Assembly: GCF_900156165.1 (NCBI RefSeq)
Contig: NZ_FTMY01000019.1
Coordinates: 23,801 to 87,800 of the forward strand
Direction of reading: 5' to 3'
DNA: 64,000 nucleotides
Source of the DNA: Pseudacidovorax sp. RU35E
GTDB lineage: Bacteria; Pseudomonadota; Gammaproteobacteria; Burkholderiales; Burkholderiaceae_C
Shown here: positions 1 through 8,370 of the stretch, piece after piece
Position numbering within the stretch: position 1 is the stretch's first letter
Layout of the letters: each line of letters begins with the position of its first letter
Notes under the pieces: generated by a model
The model's database searches: none
What the model was told of the DNA's origin: nothing
Seen by the model: only the letters and a program-made list of their open reading frames with translations
Translations under genes and position numbers: made by a program

Positions 1-354
1 TTGCTTGCGCGCCTCGACGACTTTCATCAGCTCGGTCAAGGCGTTCAGGCTGCGCGGGAAGCCTGCATACGCGTACACCTGAATCAGCACTTCCTTCGCG
101 TCGTTGACGGTCATGCCAGCATCCAGCCCCTGGTTCAGCGCCGTTGCGAGACCGGCCATGTCGCCAGCAGCAGCGAACGCTGCGATTGGGACGATGGCTT
201 GCTGGCGCGTCGAAAGCGGCTGCGATGCAGGTTCGCGCTGTACCGTCGACGAAGCCTGCGCGGCAGCCGGCGAGTGCTCCATCATCGCCACGCTGCCGAT
301 CGCGAGGCCGAATGCAAGTTGCAGGATGCGCTTAGCGTGATGTGTACTGTTCAT
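1..354 (-). CDS. Exported carboxymuconolactone decarboxylase-family protein (3' end outside window)
   Basis: The protein begins with an export signal (hydrophobic stretch about residues 12-25, cleavage likely after AAAQA). The mature part then reads like the AhpD/carboxymuconolactone decarboxylase fold: a segment around [21 protein letters not shown] and the downstream [13 protein letters not shown] helix are typical of small CMD-family proteins that reduce peroxides or act on lactones. The gene runs off the left edge, so the length is unknown. The start ATG at 354 lies 23 bases inside the 3' end of the upstream cupin gene, which suggests translational coupling. Enzymatic activity cannot be inferred from what is visible; these proteins often accompany the cupin family seen next door. 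Confidence 0.8.
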   Translation of the reverse strand, partial: MNSTHHAKRILQLAFGLAIGSVAMMEHSPAAAQASSTVQREPASQPLSTRQQAIVPIAAFAAAGDMAGLATALNQGLDAGMTVNDAKEVLIQVYAYAGFPRSLNALTELMKVVEARKQ

Positions 355-823
355 CGCTGACCTTCTCCATCCATTCCACGTTCTTGCCATCGAACATTCC
401 TGTCACAGCGAGGTGCGTCATGGCCACCCCGGGCGAAGCACCATGCCAATGCTTCACACCCGGCGGGCACCACACCACATCGCCAGCGCGCAGTTCCTGA
501 ATGGGCTTGCCCCATTCCTGCGTCCGGCCCACACCTGAAACAACGACCAGCCGCTGCCCGGCCGGATGGGTGTGCCACGCAGAGCGCGCGCCCGGCTCGA
601 ATGTGACGTAAGCACCAGCCGCGGTAATTCCGCTGCTGGCCGGCCACAGTGGATCAACCCGGACACGGCCCGTGAACGTCGCATCCGGGCCCGGCACGGA
701 TGGCGTGGAGCCAGCGCGGACGATCTGCTGCGTACTTGCAGGTCGAGGGGAGTCGGCGGCGTCGGCGTTACAGGCCTGCACCACGACAAGACCTGCGATG
801 AGCGGACCAAGGTATGGATTCAA
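332..823 (-). CDS. Small cupin, (R)-mandelonitrile lyase-like, probable lipoprotein
   Basis: This 163-residue protein carries a single cupin barrel with the metal-binding motif HTHPAGQ and the second motif [12 protein letters not shown], followed by AMTHLAV. The pattern matches the small Mn-cupins that include bacterial (R)-mandelonitrile lyase (hydroxynitrile lyase). I place the start at the TTG at 823 because AGGAG lies just upstream and the N-terminus then forms an export signal ending in VVQAC, a plausible lipobox. Longer upstream starts would add a charged, low-quality extension. It is the middle gene of three on this strand. Its paralogue at 867-1292 shares the whole domain but lacks the signal. 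Its actual substrate is unknown. Confidence 0.8.
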   Translation of the reverse strand: MNPYLGPLIAGLVVVQACNADAADSPRPASTQQIVRAGSTPSVPGPDATFTGRVRVDPLWPASSGITAAGAYVTFEPGARSAWHTHPAGQRLVVVSGVGRTQEWGKPIQELRAGDVVWCPPGVKHWHGASPGVAMTHLAVTGMFDGKNVEWMEKVSDEQYTSR

Positions 824-866
824 ATCGGACTCCTGGTTACTTTGAAGCTGCTTCGACAAGCGCAGG

Positions 867-1292
867 TCAACCGCGCATTGCGCTGCTGACCGGCGGGCCC
901 TTGAAGTACTCGTCGTCGGTGACGTGCGCCAACCAGTCGACGTTGCGGCCATCAAGCGCCTCTGCTACCGAGATGTGGGTCATTGCCGTCGTAGGCGTCG
1001 CACCATGCCAGTGCTTGTGGCCGGGCGGACACCAGACGACATCGCCTGCGCGAATCTCGACAATCTGCTCACCTTCGCACTGGGTCCACCCGCAGCCCGC
1101 CGTGACGATCAAGGTCTGGCCAAGAGGGTGGGTGTGCCAAGCCGACCGAGCTCCGGGTTCGAAGGTGACGCTGGCGCACGATGCGCGTGCCGGCGGCGGT
1201 GGGTTGTTCAACATGTCAATCCGGACCGTGCCGGTGAAGAATTCGGCTGGCCCCTTGACGGATGGCTGCGTGCCGGGTCGGGTAAGTTTCAT
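867..1292 (-). CDS. Small cupin, (R)-mandelonitrile lyase-like, cytoplasmic
   Basis: A 141-residue single-domain cupin. [26 protein letters not shown] and TPTTAMTH form the metal and active-site shell expected of the hydroxynitrile-lyase-type cupin family. The start at MKLTRPG (1292) gives the family's usual length; no strong Shine-Dalgarno is visible. It is the first gene of a minus-strand group with the exported cupin and the CMD-like gene, and it is divergent from the LysR gene at 1386, which probably controls the group. Family members are also annotated as carboxymuconolactone-associated cupins of unknown role, so lyase activity is inference. Confidence 0.8.
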   Translation of the reverse strand: MKLTRPGTQPSVKGPAEFFTGTVRIDMLNNPPPPARASCASVTFEPGARSAWHTHPLGQTLIVTAGCGWTQCEGEQIVEIRAGDVVWCPPGHKHWHGATPTTAMTHISVAEALDGRNVDWLAHVTDDEYFKGPPVSSAMRG

Positions 1293-1361
1293 TGGGTGTA
1301 CCTGTGCATGGCTTCCAATGTATTGATGCGCTATGCGGATGAGAAGACTGCAAAATCGGGA

Positions 1362-1373
1362 TGCACATGTGCA
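1362..1373. promoter_or_regulatory. Perfect palindrome in the divergent cupin/LysR promoter
   Basis: TGCACATGTGCA is a perfect 12-base palindrome located 12 bases before the LysR start codon and 69 bases before the cupin start. In divergent LysR systems the regulator binds such sites to control both directions. The assignment rests on position and symmetry only. Confidence 0.35.
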
Positions 1374-1385
1374 AACCAATCACCA

Positions 1386-2291
1386 ATGGCCAAAGTCAAC
1401 CTGAATGACCTTCAGGCTTTCGTGTTGGTTGCGCGCGAGCGAAGCTTTACCCGTGCCGCCGCCCAGTTGGGGGTATCGCGTTCGGCGTTGAGCCACGCGA
1501 TGCTCGCACTGGAGGCGCGCCTCGGCATGCGCCTGCTCACCCGCACCACGCGAAGCGTCTCGACAACCGAAGCTGGCGCTCGGCTGCTCGCCACGGTGGC
1601 GCCGCGTCTGGAAGAGATCGAAACAGAGTTGGGTCAGCTCAGTGCGATGCGCGACAAGCCCGCCGGCACTGTGCGCATCACGGCACACGACCATGCCATT
1701 GGCACTGCGCTATGGCCACGCTTGATGCCCTTGCTCAAGCAGTATCCGGACCTCCGACTGGAGTTCAGCGTCGACTACGGCTTCACCGACATCGCGGCCC
1801 AGCGCTTCGACGCCGGCGTGCGTGTCGGCGACCGCATAGACAAGGACATGATTGCCGTACGCATCTCGCCTGATCTTCGGATGGGGGTAGCGGCATCGCC
1901 TGCCTATCTGAAGGGCAGGACGGCGCCGAAGAAGCCGCAGGATTTGACCGAACACCAGTGCGTGAACCTGCGCCTGCCGACGCGCGGCAACCTGTACGCG
2001 TGGGACTTCCAGAAGGGCAAGAAGTCGATCAATGTGAAGGTTAACGGTCAGACCGTGTTCAACAACACGGCGCTGATGCTTCAGGCGGCAGTCGACGGCA
2101 TGGGCTTCGCCTACGTGCCTGTCGACCTGATGAAGCCACACATCGATACAGGCCGGCTGATCCCGGTATTGGAGGACTGGTGGCCGCGCTTCCCGGGGTA
2201 TCACCTGTATTACGCCAACGGGCGGCAGACCGCCCCGGCGCTGGCGTTGGTGGTTGACGCATTGAGGTATCGCGACGCTTCCCAGCGCTAA
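1386..2291 (+). CDS. LysR-family transcriptional regulator
   Basis: A 301-residue LysR protein. The winged HTH occupies about residues 1-65 (FTRAAAQLGVSRSALSHAM is the helix-turn-helix, LLTRTTRSV the wing), followed by an effector-binding domain with the subfamily signature FDAGVRVGDRIDKDMIAV and the ending FPGYHLYYANGRQTAPAL. I chose MAKVNLNDLQAF as the start because it gives the standard N-terminus. It is divergent from the cupin group and probably regulates it. It is clearly paralogous to the LysR at 21022-21945: the effector domains share FDAGVR-G--IDKDMIAV, LY-WDF-K and GYHLYY. Confidence 0.9.
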   Translation: MAKVNLNDLQAFVLVARERSFTRAAAQLGVSRSALSHAMLALEARLGMRLLTRTTRSVSTTEAGARLLATVAPRLEEIETELGQLSAMRDKPAGTVRITAHDHAIGTALWPRLMPLLKQYPDLRLEFSVDYGFTDIAAQRFDAGVRVGDRIDKDMIAVRISPDLRMGVAASPAYLKGRTAPKKPQDLTEHQCVNLRLPTRGNLYAWDFQKGKKSINVKVNGQTVFNNTALMLQAAVDGMGFAYVPVDLMKPHIDTGRLIPVLEDWWPRFPGYHLYYANGRQTAPALALVVDALRYRDASQR

Positions 2292-2353
2292 TCTTCTGCA
2301 CATCAGCAGCCGCCCTCTATGGCAGGCCTCTCCCTCATAAGCGATTGATTAGG

Positions 2354-2362
2354 TTGACTAAT
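2354..2362. promoter_or_regulatory. Possible LysR site upstream of the exported DUF6152 gene
   Basis: TTGACTAAT lies in TTAG-gttga-CTAA, a short inverted repeat between the LysR gene and the gene at 2510. Near-identical TTGACTAGAT and CTGACTAATT occur in the promoter of the paralogous LysR gene near 20971 and 21007. The shared motif is why it is listed; binding is untested. Confidence 0.3.
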
Positions 2363-2509
2363 ATGCGCTAGTTGGACCAGATGGGTAGTCAGGTCGCCGT
2401 TCACGCCACTAGGATGCAAAACCAGAGTAGATATCGAAGCGCCGAGCTTTGACCAAAACACCTTGCGTCGCAGACACGCAGCATCCCACCTGACAACGGA
2501 GAGATATGA

Positions 2510-3064
2510 ATGGCTAACACTGATTGCACGCGCATTCAATCCAACGATCGAGTGTCTCGCGATCGTCGATGCCTGATCCTCGGCACGGTAGGACTGGTAG
2601 CTCTTCTGCCAGCAGTCCCTGCATTCGCGCATCATGGATGGCCTGGTTTCGATACCGACCACCTCATGTACGTCGCGGGCGTGGTCTCGTCAGAGGGTGT
2701 GTGGGGCAATCCGCATTCGCTGTTCGATGTGACTCTGGCTGCGGACCTGCCTGCCCGCACTCCAAAACTCCCGATCCCAAAAGAGCTCCAAGATCCAGAA
2801 GACAGCCGTCGAGTCAGCGCGGCTCCTTCGTACACAGGCCAGCACAAGAAGTTGCAGATCATCATTGCGCCGCCTGCTTGGTCCGGCAAGTGGGGCCTGG
2901 GCCGCGCGCTGAAGGTCGGCGAGCGCTTTCAGGCTGTCGGATACATCAACCGGAGCGACGACGGTCTCTTTCGGCCAGTTGTGTTTTGGTATGGGGACGA
3001 CGCCGTGCCGGTGAATCAGGTGCTTGGAAACACGCTTCCGGTCCGAGCGCCGCTGCCGAGATGA
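2510..3064 (+). CDS. Exported DUF6152-family protein
   Basis: A 184-residue protein with a Sec- or Tat-like leader (SRDRRCLILGTVGLVALLPAV, cleavage after AFA) followed by the AHHGW mature N-terminus, the hallmark of the DUF6152 family. These are small periplasmic beta-rich proteins often found with PQQ- or copper-related exported proteins and with a membrane partner. The gene sits immediately before a DUF6644 membrane protein, the usual pairing. No catalytic residues can be named and the function is unknown. Confidence 0.75.
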   Translation: MANTDCTRIQSNDRVSRDRRCLILGTVGLVALLPAVPAFAHHGWPGFDTDHLMYVAGVVSSEGVWGNPHSLFDVTLAADLPARTPKLPIPKELQDPEDSRRVSAAPSYTGQHKKLQIIIAPPAWSGKWGLGRALKVGERFQAVGYINRSDDGLFRPVVFWYGDDAVPVNQVLGNTLPVRAPLPR

Positions 3065-3162
3065 GGCTTTCGGCGCATATGGTAGGCACCGCCGAATCAT
3101 AAGCGGCAGTGACATGACGTACAGGTTTGTCAGGTTGACGCAATACGCAGGATCGATGGTGT

Positions 3163-3657
3163 ATGCCTGATGTTCTCAATGCGTTGTTGAATGTGCTGCA
3201 GGGGTCCGCACTTGGAGAGGTCATACGGGGCGCCGAATACCTCTACCCGGTGCTCGAGGCCGTCCACATTCTCGGGATAGCCCTGCTGGTCGGACCAGCA
3301 TTCGCCTTCGATCTTCGGTTGCTGGGATTCGGGCATCGCGTGGTGTCGGTAACCACGGCCGCACGTTGTCTACTTCCGGTTTGCCACTTCGGCTTTGTGG
3401 TGGCCGTTACCACGGGAATTGCACTTCTGAGCGCGCAGGCGACCGTGGTCGCTGGTGCTGGAGCCGCTCCGTGGAAATTCGGCCTATTGCTCGTTGCTTG
3501 CGTCAATGTGCTGGTGTTCCACAATGGCGTCTACCGTCGCGTCGGTGAATGGAACAATGCCGCATCTGCTCCGATCGCTGCGCGCGCTGCGGGGGCAGCA
3601 TCTCTTGTCTCGTGGACTGGCGTCATCTTCGGAGGCCGGCTCCTCGCCTACACCTGA
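3163..3657 (+). CDS. DUF6644-family inner-membrane protein
   Basis: A 164-residue membrane protein with about four hydrophobic segments (roughly residues 32-55, 65-90, 100-120 and 140-160). The motif LYPVLEAVHILGIALLVG near residues 27-44 is characteristic of DUF6644-type proteins. It lies 98 bases after the DUF6152 gene on the same strand, so the two are probably co-expressed. The conserved His in EAVHILG could be a haem or metal ligand, but nothing in the sequence proves it. Function unknown. Confidence 0.7.
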   Translation: MPDVLNALLNVLQGSALGEVIRGAEYLYPVLEAVHILGIALLVGPAFAFDLRLLGFGHRVVSVTTAARCLLPVCHFGFVVAVTTGIALLSAQATVVAGAGAAPWKFGLLLVACVNVLVFHNGVYRRVGEWNNAASAPIAARAAGAASLVSWTGVIFGGRLLAYT

Positions 3658-3934
3658 CGGCGATGCTGCTCCGCCAAATAAGGTGGCCGGCTACGTTCCT
3701 GCCAAGTGCAACCAAACCTGTAGGCCGCCGCCGGTTTGAAAGATACTCTTTCAAGGTGCAAGATCAAGCCAGAGGTAGTTTATGGAGCGAAGACAGACAG
3801 TCGGCAGCGCCTTTGAGCTCTAGGCAGTCAAACTGGTCACTGAGCGTGGAACGTGAATCTGCTCTTGCGCATCGCGCTTCCTCTTTGCCGCGCGAATCTG
3901 CTCTTTTGCCGTGGTACGGATCTCAGGTAGCAGT

Positions 3935-4963
3935 TCACGCCAAGGCTGGCAGCCGATAGAACGTGCATGCACTGCGCCAAAACAGGTCCGCCTTTTCTGC
4001 CGGGCTTGCGCTCATCGCCAACCGTTTGAACGCATTCCAGCCCTCGACATAGGCATAGCCAGTTCTGTCAGCAGGGAAATTGCTCTCGAACATGCACCGC
4101 GACGACCCAAAGGCATCAATGCATTCTTCCATCCACGGACGCCAAGCACTCGCCAAGTCAACCGACAGGGGCACATCATCGCGCCTGTCAGGAGCTAGGC
4201 CGGACTGTGGCATTCCCAGACCACCGAGCTTGACCATCACGTTAGGACACAACGCAAGCTCGCGCAGTGCGGCGCTCCACAGGCGGAATACCTCGGCAAG
4301 CCTTCGTTCATAGCGTCCTCTTCCCAGGATGCCTCCGCAATGGTTCAGAACGATCGGGGTGTCAGGAAATGCACGGGCAAGCGCCGTGAGGCGAGGTATC
4401 TGATGGAAGTACAGCCACGCATCGAAGCTCAGCCGAAACGGGGCCAGGTAGGAGAACCCAGCCCGAAACTCGGTCTGGTCGAGCAGATCCTCACTCGTCG
4501 GATAGGCCGGGTTGAGAAACGCAGGCTCGGGGTCCCACGCCGCAACGTGCCGGATCCCCCTGAAGCGCCCGCCGCTTTCGCCTGGCCCTCCAGCCGCAGC
4601 GAGATGGGCTTCCAACACGCTCCGAACATCGTGCCCAAGGCGCAGGTCCGCCTCGCCAACAATCGCAGCACAGGCTCGGATCGGCCCGTAGGTCCCGCTG
4701 GCGCACATTGCTGCAACACCGTTCGCGAACTCTGTTTCGCCCACGGGTTTGAACCTCTCGTCCCCGTCTTGGCGCAGCATGGCGCGCGCCTGGACATAGA
4801 CCGTCGCCCGCACGCCATGACCCGACCCCACATCGGCCAATAGGTCGTCGAGCAGATACCTCAGTCCGGGCCGGTCATAGAGATGGTGGTGCGCATCGAC
4901 GATGGGCTGATTGGGTTCAAGCACCATCTCCTTGCACGCGGTGCGCTCAGCCGGCTGCGTCAT
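3935..4963 (-). CDS. Amidohydrolase_2-family metal-dependent hydrolase or decarboxylase
   Basis: A 342-residue TIM-barrel amidohydrolase (PF04909-type). The N-terminal metal motif is VDAHHHLYD, NHCGG lies in the middle and FESNFPADR near the C-terminus supplies the late Asp region. These enzymes hydrolyse lactones (for example 2-pyrone-4,6-dicarboxylate) or decarboxylate. The start at MTQPAER (4963) overlaps the upstream gene by 17 bases, with AGGAAG upstream. It is the last gene of a six-gene minus-strand operon whose other members include a BKACE enzyme. The substrate is unknown, but the set fits degradation of an organic acid entering through the Bug receptor. Confidence 0.85.
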   Translation of the reverse strand: MTQPAERTACKEMVLEPNQPIVDAHHHLYDRPGLRYLLDDLLADVGSGHGVRATVYVQARAMLRQDGDERFKPVGETEFANGVAAMCASGTYGPIRACAAIVGEADLRLGHDVRSVLEAHLAAAGGPGESGGRFRGIRHVAAWDPEPAFLNPAYPTSEDLLDQTEFRAGFSYLAPFRLSFDAWLYFHQIPRLTALARAFPDTPIVLNHCGGILGRGRYERRLAEVFRLWSAALRELALCPNVMVKLGGLGMPQSGLAPDRRDDVPLSVDLASAWRPWMEECIDAFGSSRCMFESNFPADRTGYAYVEGWNAFKRLAMSASPAEKADLFWRSACTFYRLPALA

Positions 4964-5540
4964 GCGGCCGTGGACTTCCTGGGAAGTGTGGGTCCTGAAG
5001 TTCAGGAGCGACGCTCTCTGGAATGCCCAGCTCGAACGCATTGAGCGTCAACGCGACAAGGCAGTAGTACCCGAGCACGCTAACGAGTTCGACCATGCCC
5101 TTTTCCCCCAACTGAGCGGTTCCAGTCTCGTAGAGGTCCTCACCGATCCTGCCGTTCGTCAGCAAGGCCAAGGAGACTTCGTACACGGCACGTTGCCGGT
5201 CGCACAGAAGATTTGGCGAGCGACGGGCGGCGATATCGGCAATCACGCCGGCCTCCAGCCCGGCCTTCAGGGCCAGGGCCTTGTGCGCCGTCCATTCGTG
5301 GTGGGACGTCCAGTGGCGCCCGCATACCAGAATCGCGAGTTCGGTAAGCCGCGGCTCCAGCGAGGTCTCGAAACGCAGAAGTTCGCCGAGCTTCTGCCCG
5401 CGTCGCGCCAACTCGGGGTTGCGGAGCCAGGCAATCATCGGCGCGGGAATCTTGCCCCGAGGCCCGGAGCGCGCTTCCGCGCACACCATGGCCTGCTCTG
5501 GGCTCAGGTCCGTGTCGGGTATTGGCTTCAGTCTTGGCAT
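4947..5540 (-). CDS. Carboxymuconolactone decarboxylase-family protein
   Basis: A 197-residue protein of the CMD fold. ELAILVCGRHWTSHHEWTAHKALALKAGL is the typical family core, with a Cys and several His residues that could act in catalysis. It lacks an export signal, unlike the CMD-like gene at the left edge. Its start is 2 bases from the stop of the BKACE gene and its end overlaps the amidohydrolase start, so it is tightly co-translated. Members may be gamma-CMD, AhpD-like peroxidase partners or uncharacterised lactone enzymes; no more specific call is possible. Confidence 0.85.
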   Translation of the reverse strand: MPRLKPIPDTDLSPEQAMVCAEARSGPRGKIPAPMIAWLRNPELARRGQKLGELLRFETSLEPRLTELAILVCGRHWTSHHEWTAHKALALKAGLEAGVIADIAARRSPNLLCDRQRAVYEVSLALLTNGRIGEDLYETGTAQLGEKGMVELVSVLGYYCLVALTLNAFELGIPESVAPELQDPHFPGSPRPHDAAG

Positions 5541-5542
5541 TT

Positions 5543-6421
5543 CTATTTCCTCGACAGGCCCAGGAGTTCACGTGTCTGAGCGGGAGTCGCAACCACTGCG
5601 TCCAGCTCTTCTACGATGCGCGCCGCTCGATCCACCAGCGAGGCATTGCCGGGCGCGAGTTGTCCGCGGGTCAGGTACAGGTTGTCCTCCAGGCCGACGC
5701 GCACATGGCCGCCCAACAGCACGGCCTGCGCCACCATCGGGAACTGGTGCCGCGAAATGCCGAATGCGCTCCAGCTAGCGCCTGGTGGAAGCAACTGCCG
5801 CATCGCCATCAAGGACTCGACAGAAGCAGGAGCCCCCCACGGCACGCCCAGGCAAAACTGAAACCAGAGCGGGCCGTCCAGCAGTTGCCGGTCGTACAAA
5901 TGCCGTGCATACGCCGCATGCCCGAGGTCGAAGATTTCGAGTTCAGGCTTGACGCCTGCTGCGCGGATCGCTGCGGCCATTTTCTCCACGCCCGCAGGCA
6001 GGTTGAGAAAGGCGTGGGCACCGAAATTCATCGTCCCGATATCCAGGCTGCAGATGTCCGGCCGCAGTTCGAGCACATGCTCCATCCGCTCTTCGGACGT
6101 TGCCATGCCGGCAATCGCGTTCCTGTTGGGGTCGGCCTCATCAGGCACATACCGGCCGCCGGCGCCGGTGGTCAGGTTGATCAGGACATCGCTGCCGACG
6201 TCACGAATCCGATCGACGACCTCGCGGTACAGCCGCAAGTCACGGCTGGGCTTTCCCGTGTCAGGGTCACGCACGTGGATGTGGACGATGGCCGCCCCGG
6301 CGGCGCGGGCGGCCAGGGCTTCACTCGCAATCTGTGCGGGAGTCACCGGCACGTACGGGCTGACTCCGGTGGTGTCTCCGCCTCCGGTCAGGGCGCAGGA
6401 AATGATGGTGGGTTGGCTCAT
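5543..6421 (-). CDS. BKACE-family beta-keto acid cleavage enzyme
   Basis: A 292-residue TIM-barrel protein of the DUF849/BKACE family. The family condenses a beta-keto acid with acetyl-CoA and cleaves it to acetoacetate and a new CoA thioester. Visible landmarks are IISCALTGG at the N-terminus, HIHVRDPDTG with the metal-binding His pair, SLDIGTMNFG, CLGVPWGAPA and GGHVRVGLEDNLY. The start is MSQPTIIS; an upstream extension lacks family similarity. A paralogue sits at 48876-49748, also beside an amidohydrolase_2. The substrate is not deducible. Confidence 0.9.
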   Translation of the reverse strand: MSQPTIISCALTGGGDTTGVSPYVPVTPAQIASEALAARAAGAAIVHIHVRDPDTGKPSRDLRLYREVVDRIRDVGSDVLINLTTGAGGRYVPDEADPNRNAIAGMATSEERMEHVLELRPDICSLDIGTMNFGAHAFLNLPAGVEKMAAAIRAAGVKPELEIFDLGHAAYARHLYDRQLLDGPLWFQFCLGVPWGAPASVESLMAMRQLLPPGASWSAFGISRHQFPMVAQAVLLGGHVRVGLEDNLYLTRGQLAPGNASLVDRAARIVEELDAVVATPAQTRELLGLSRK

Positions 6422-6501
6422 GGGGTTCCTTGCTAGATCGTCGCGCAGTTCTCCAGGGCCGCAAGAGACGACCCGCCGAAGTGGACTGCTGCGGGGTGTC
6501 T

Positions 6502-7521
6502 CTATTCGATTGTTGCGCCGGCCTCGCGGACCGCTACAGCCCACCGCGTGATATCGGACCTGATCGTCTCGGTGAACTGCTCGGGGCTGCCGCCGGTGGC
6601 GGTTGCCCCTTCGGCTGCAAGCCTTGCTCTCAGTTCAGGCTGTTTCAGCGCGTCGTTGACGGCTGCCGAGAGCATCTTGACGATCGCTTCCGGCGTACCT
6701 GCAGAAGCAAGCAGCCCGAACCATGTGTTGGCCTCGAAGTTTCCGAAGCCGGCTTCTGCCATGGTCGGGGCCTCGGGCAAATCCACCGCACGGCTGGAGG
6801 CCGTGACTGCAAGCGCCCGCAGCCTGCCGTTGCGGATGGCCTGACGCACGGACGGGACCGACGTGAAATAGCTGTCCACGGTCCCGCTGATGACGTCGAT
6901 CAGCGCCTGGCTGGCGCCTTTGTATGGAATGTGCCGAAGTCGGACCTTCGCGGTGGTCTGAAGCTGTTGGCCTGTGAGGTGGCCGAGCGAACCATTGCCG
7001 GATGACGCGAAGCTCACGGAGTCAGGAGCGACCTTCGCTGTCGCCAGCAGGTCCGACAGCGACTTGTACGGCGACGCGGCCGGCACGACGATGACCATGG
7101 GCGCAGTGGCGACCGAGACGATGGGCGCGAGATCCCTCAATGGGTCATAGGGCAGCTTCGCGTAAAGCGAGGGATTGATTGCCAGATTGCTGGTTTGCCC
7201 TAGCAGCAGGGTGTATCCGTCGGCGGCGGCCTTGGCAACGGCATCCACTCCCAGGCCGCCACCCGCGCCGGGCCGGTTCTCCACCACGAACGTCCATCGA
7301 TGCGTCGATGCCAGCCGCTGGGTCATCTCTCGCGCGATGATGTCGGTGGCACCTCCCGGGGGGAACGGAACCACCACACGGATGGGTTTGCTCGGATAGT
7401 TCTGTGCGTAGGACACGCTGCCCGAAGCCAGCGACGAGATGGCGACTAGAAGACCGGCGATGAGCGCTCCGGTCCCCTTGGCACGCAGGCGCTCAAGCGA
7501 AATTGATGCGACATGCTTCAT
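6502..7521 (-). CDS. Bug/TctC-family periplasmic solute receptor
   Basis: A 339-residue tripartite tricarboxylate transporter receptor. It has a long leader ending at VSYA-Q, then the family signatures YPSKPIRVVVPFPPGGATDIIAR, VVENRPGAGGGLG, DGYTLLLG, INPSLYAKLPYD and the C-terminal PTMAEAGF. Such receptors bind small carboxylates or amides in the periplasm. No TctA/TctB membrane partners are near, so it is an orphan receptor. It starts 1 base after the SDR stop and belongs to the catabolic operon. Confidence 0.92.
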   Translation of the reverse strand: MKHVASISLERLRAKGTGALIAGLLVAISSLASGSVSYAQNYPSKPIRVVVPFPPGGATDIIAREMTQRLASTHRWTFVVENRPGAGGGLGVDAVAKAAADGYTLLLGQTSNLAINPSLYAKLPYDPLRDLAPIVSVATAPMVIVVPAASPYKSLSDLLATAKVAPDSVSFASSGNGSLGHLTGQQLQTTAKVRLRHIPYKGASQALIDVISGTVDSYFTSVPSVRQAIRNGRLRALAVTASSRAVDLPEAPTMAEAGFGNFEANTWFGLLASAGTPEAIVKMLSAAVNDALKQPELRARLAAEGATATGGSPEQFTETIRSDITRWAVAVREAGATIE

Positions 7522-7522
7522 C

Positions 7523-8350
7523 TCATGCTCCTGGACGCGCTGCCGTCATTCCACCATCCACGACCAGTTGGGTCGCCGTGATGTAGCCGGCCTCATCGCT
7601 GGCGAGGAAAAGCACCGCATTGGCCACGTCCCAGGCATCACCCATCCGCCCCATGGGCACACTGGCGTGCCGCGTGGCGATGAGTGACCGCGCGTCCTGC
7701 GCGCCGAGTTGCTTGACCAGCCGATGCTCGACAAGAGGGGTATGCATGGTGCCGGGGACGACGGTGTTGACCCTGATGCCCTTCTTGACGTAGGCGATCG
7801 CGGTCGAACGGCTGAATGCGAGGATGCCTGCCTTCGATGCGGCGTAGGCGGCGCTGACGCGCCCCCCGACCTGAAAGCTCATGCAGCCGATGCTGGACAC
7901 GTTGACGATGGCGCCGCCTTTGCCGCTTTGCGCGAACTGACGCTCCATCACTGGGAGCACGTGCTTGCACCCCAGGAAGGCGGTCTTGAGGTTGAGATCC
8001 AACTGGGCATCCCAGGTTTCCTCGCTCATGGACACAGGATCGCCGGGGACGCTACCGCCCACGTTGTTGACCAGGATGTCGATGCGTCCATAGCGCCGCA
8101 CGCAATCCTCCACCGCAGCCTGAACCTCATTGCTGCGGGTCAGGTCGCACGCATGCCCGCTCCACGCCGTCAGTCCCTCCTGCTGCATCACCGCACCGGT
8201 ATCCTGCAGCGCTTGCTGATTCACATCGACGCCATAGACCGTTGCACCCTGCCGCGCCATCAGCACTGCGGTCGCCTTGCCATTGCCCCAGCCTTCGCCG
8301 ACTGAGCCCGCGCCGGCGACGAAGGCAACTTTGCCAGTCAGATCGAGCAT
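7523..8350 (-). CDS. Short-chain dehydrogenase/reductase (SDR)
   Basis: A 275-residue classical SDR. The N-terminus LDLTGKVAFVAGAGSVGEGWGNGKA is an unusual glycine-rich dinucleotide loop with an insertion relative to TGxxxGIG. Then come NNVGG, NVSSIG and the catalytic YAASK, and GYITATQLVVDGG at the end. Start MLDLTGK at 8350 is preferred because AAAGGAAG precedes it; a GTG at 8374 overlapping the upstream stop is the alternative. It probably oxidises a hydroxy intermediate made by the adjacent flavin monooxygenase. Specificity is unknown. Confidence 0.9.
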   Translation of the reverse strand: MLDLTGKVAFVAGAGSVGEGWGNGKATAVLMARQGATVYGVDVNQQALQDTGAVMQQEGLTAWSGHACDLTRSNEVQAAVEDCVRRYGRIDILVNNVGGSVPGDPVSMSEETWDAQLDLNLKTAFLGCKHVLPVMERQFAQSGKGGAIVNVSSIGCMSFQVGGRVSAAYAASKAGILAFSRSTAIAYVKKGIRVNTVVPGTMHTPLVEHRLVKQLGAQDARSLIATRHASVPMGRMGDAWDVANAVLFLASDEAGYITATQLVVDGGMTAARPGA

Positions 8351-8370
8351 GTGGTTCTTCCTTTCCACGC

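Noticed and set aside
5543..6544. BKACE protein with a 41-residue N-terminal extension
   Set aside because: The extension is basic and unlike the family; MSQPTIIS at 6421 gives the normal N-terminus.
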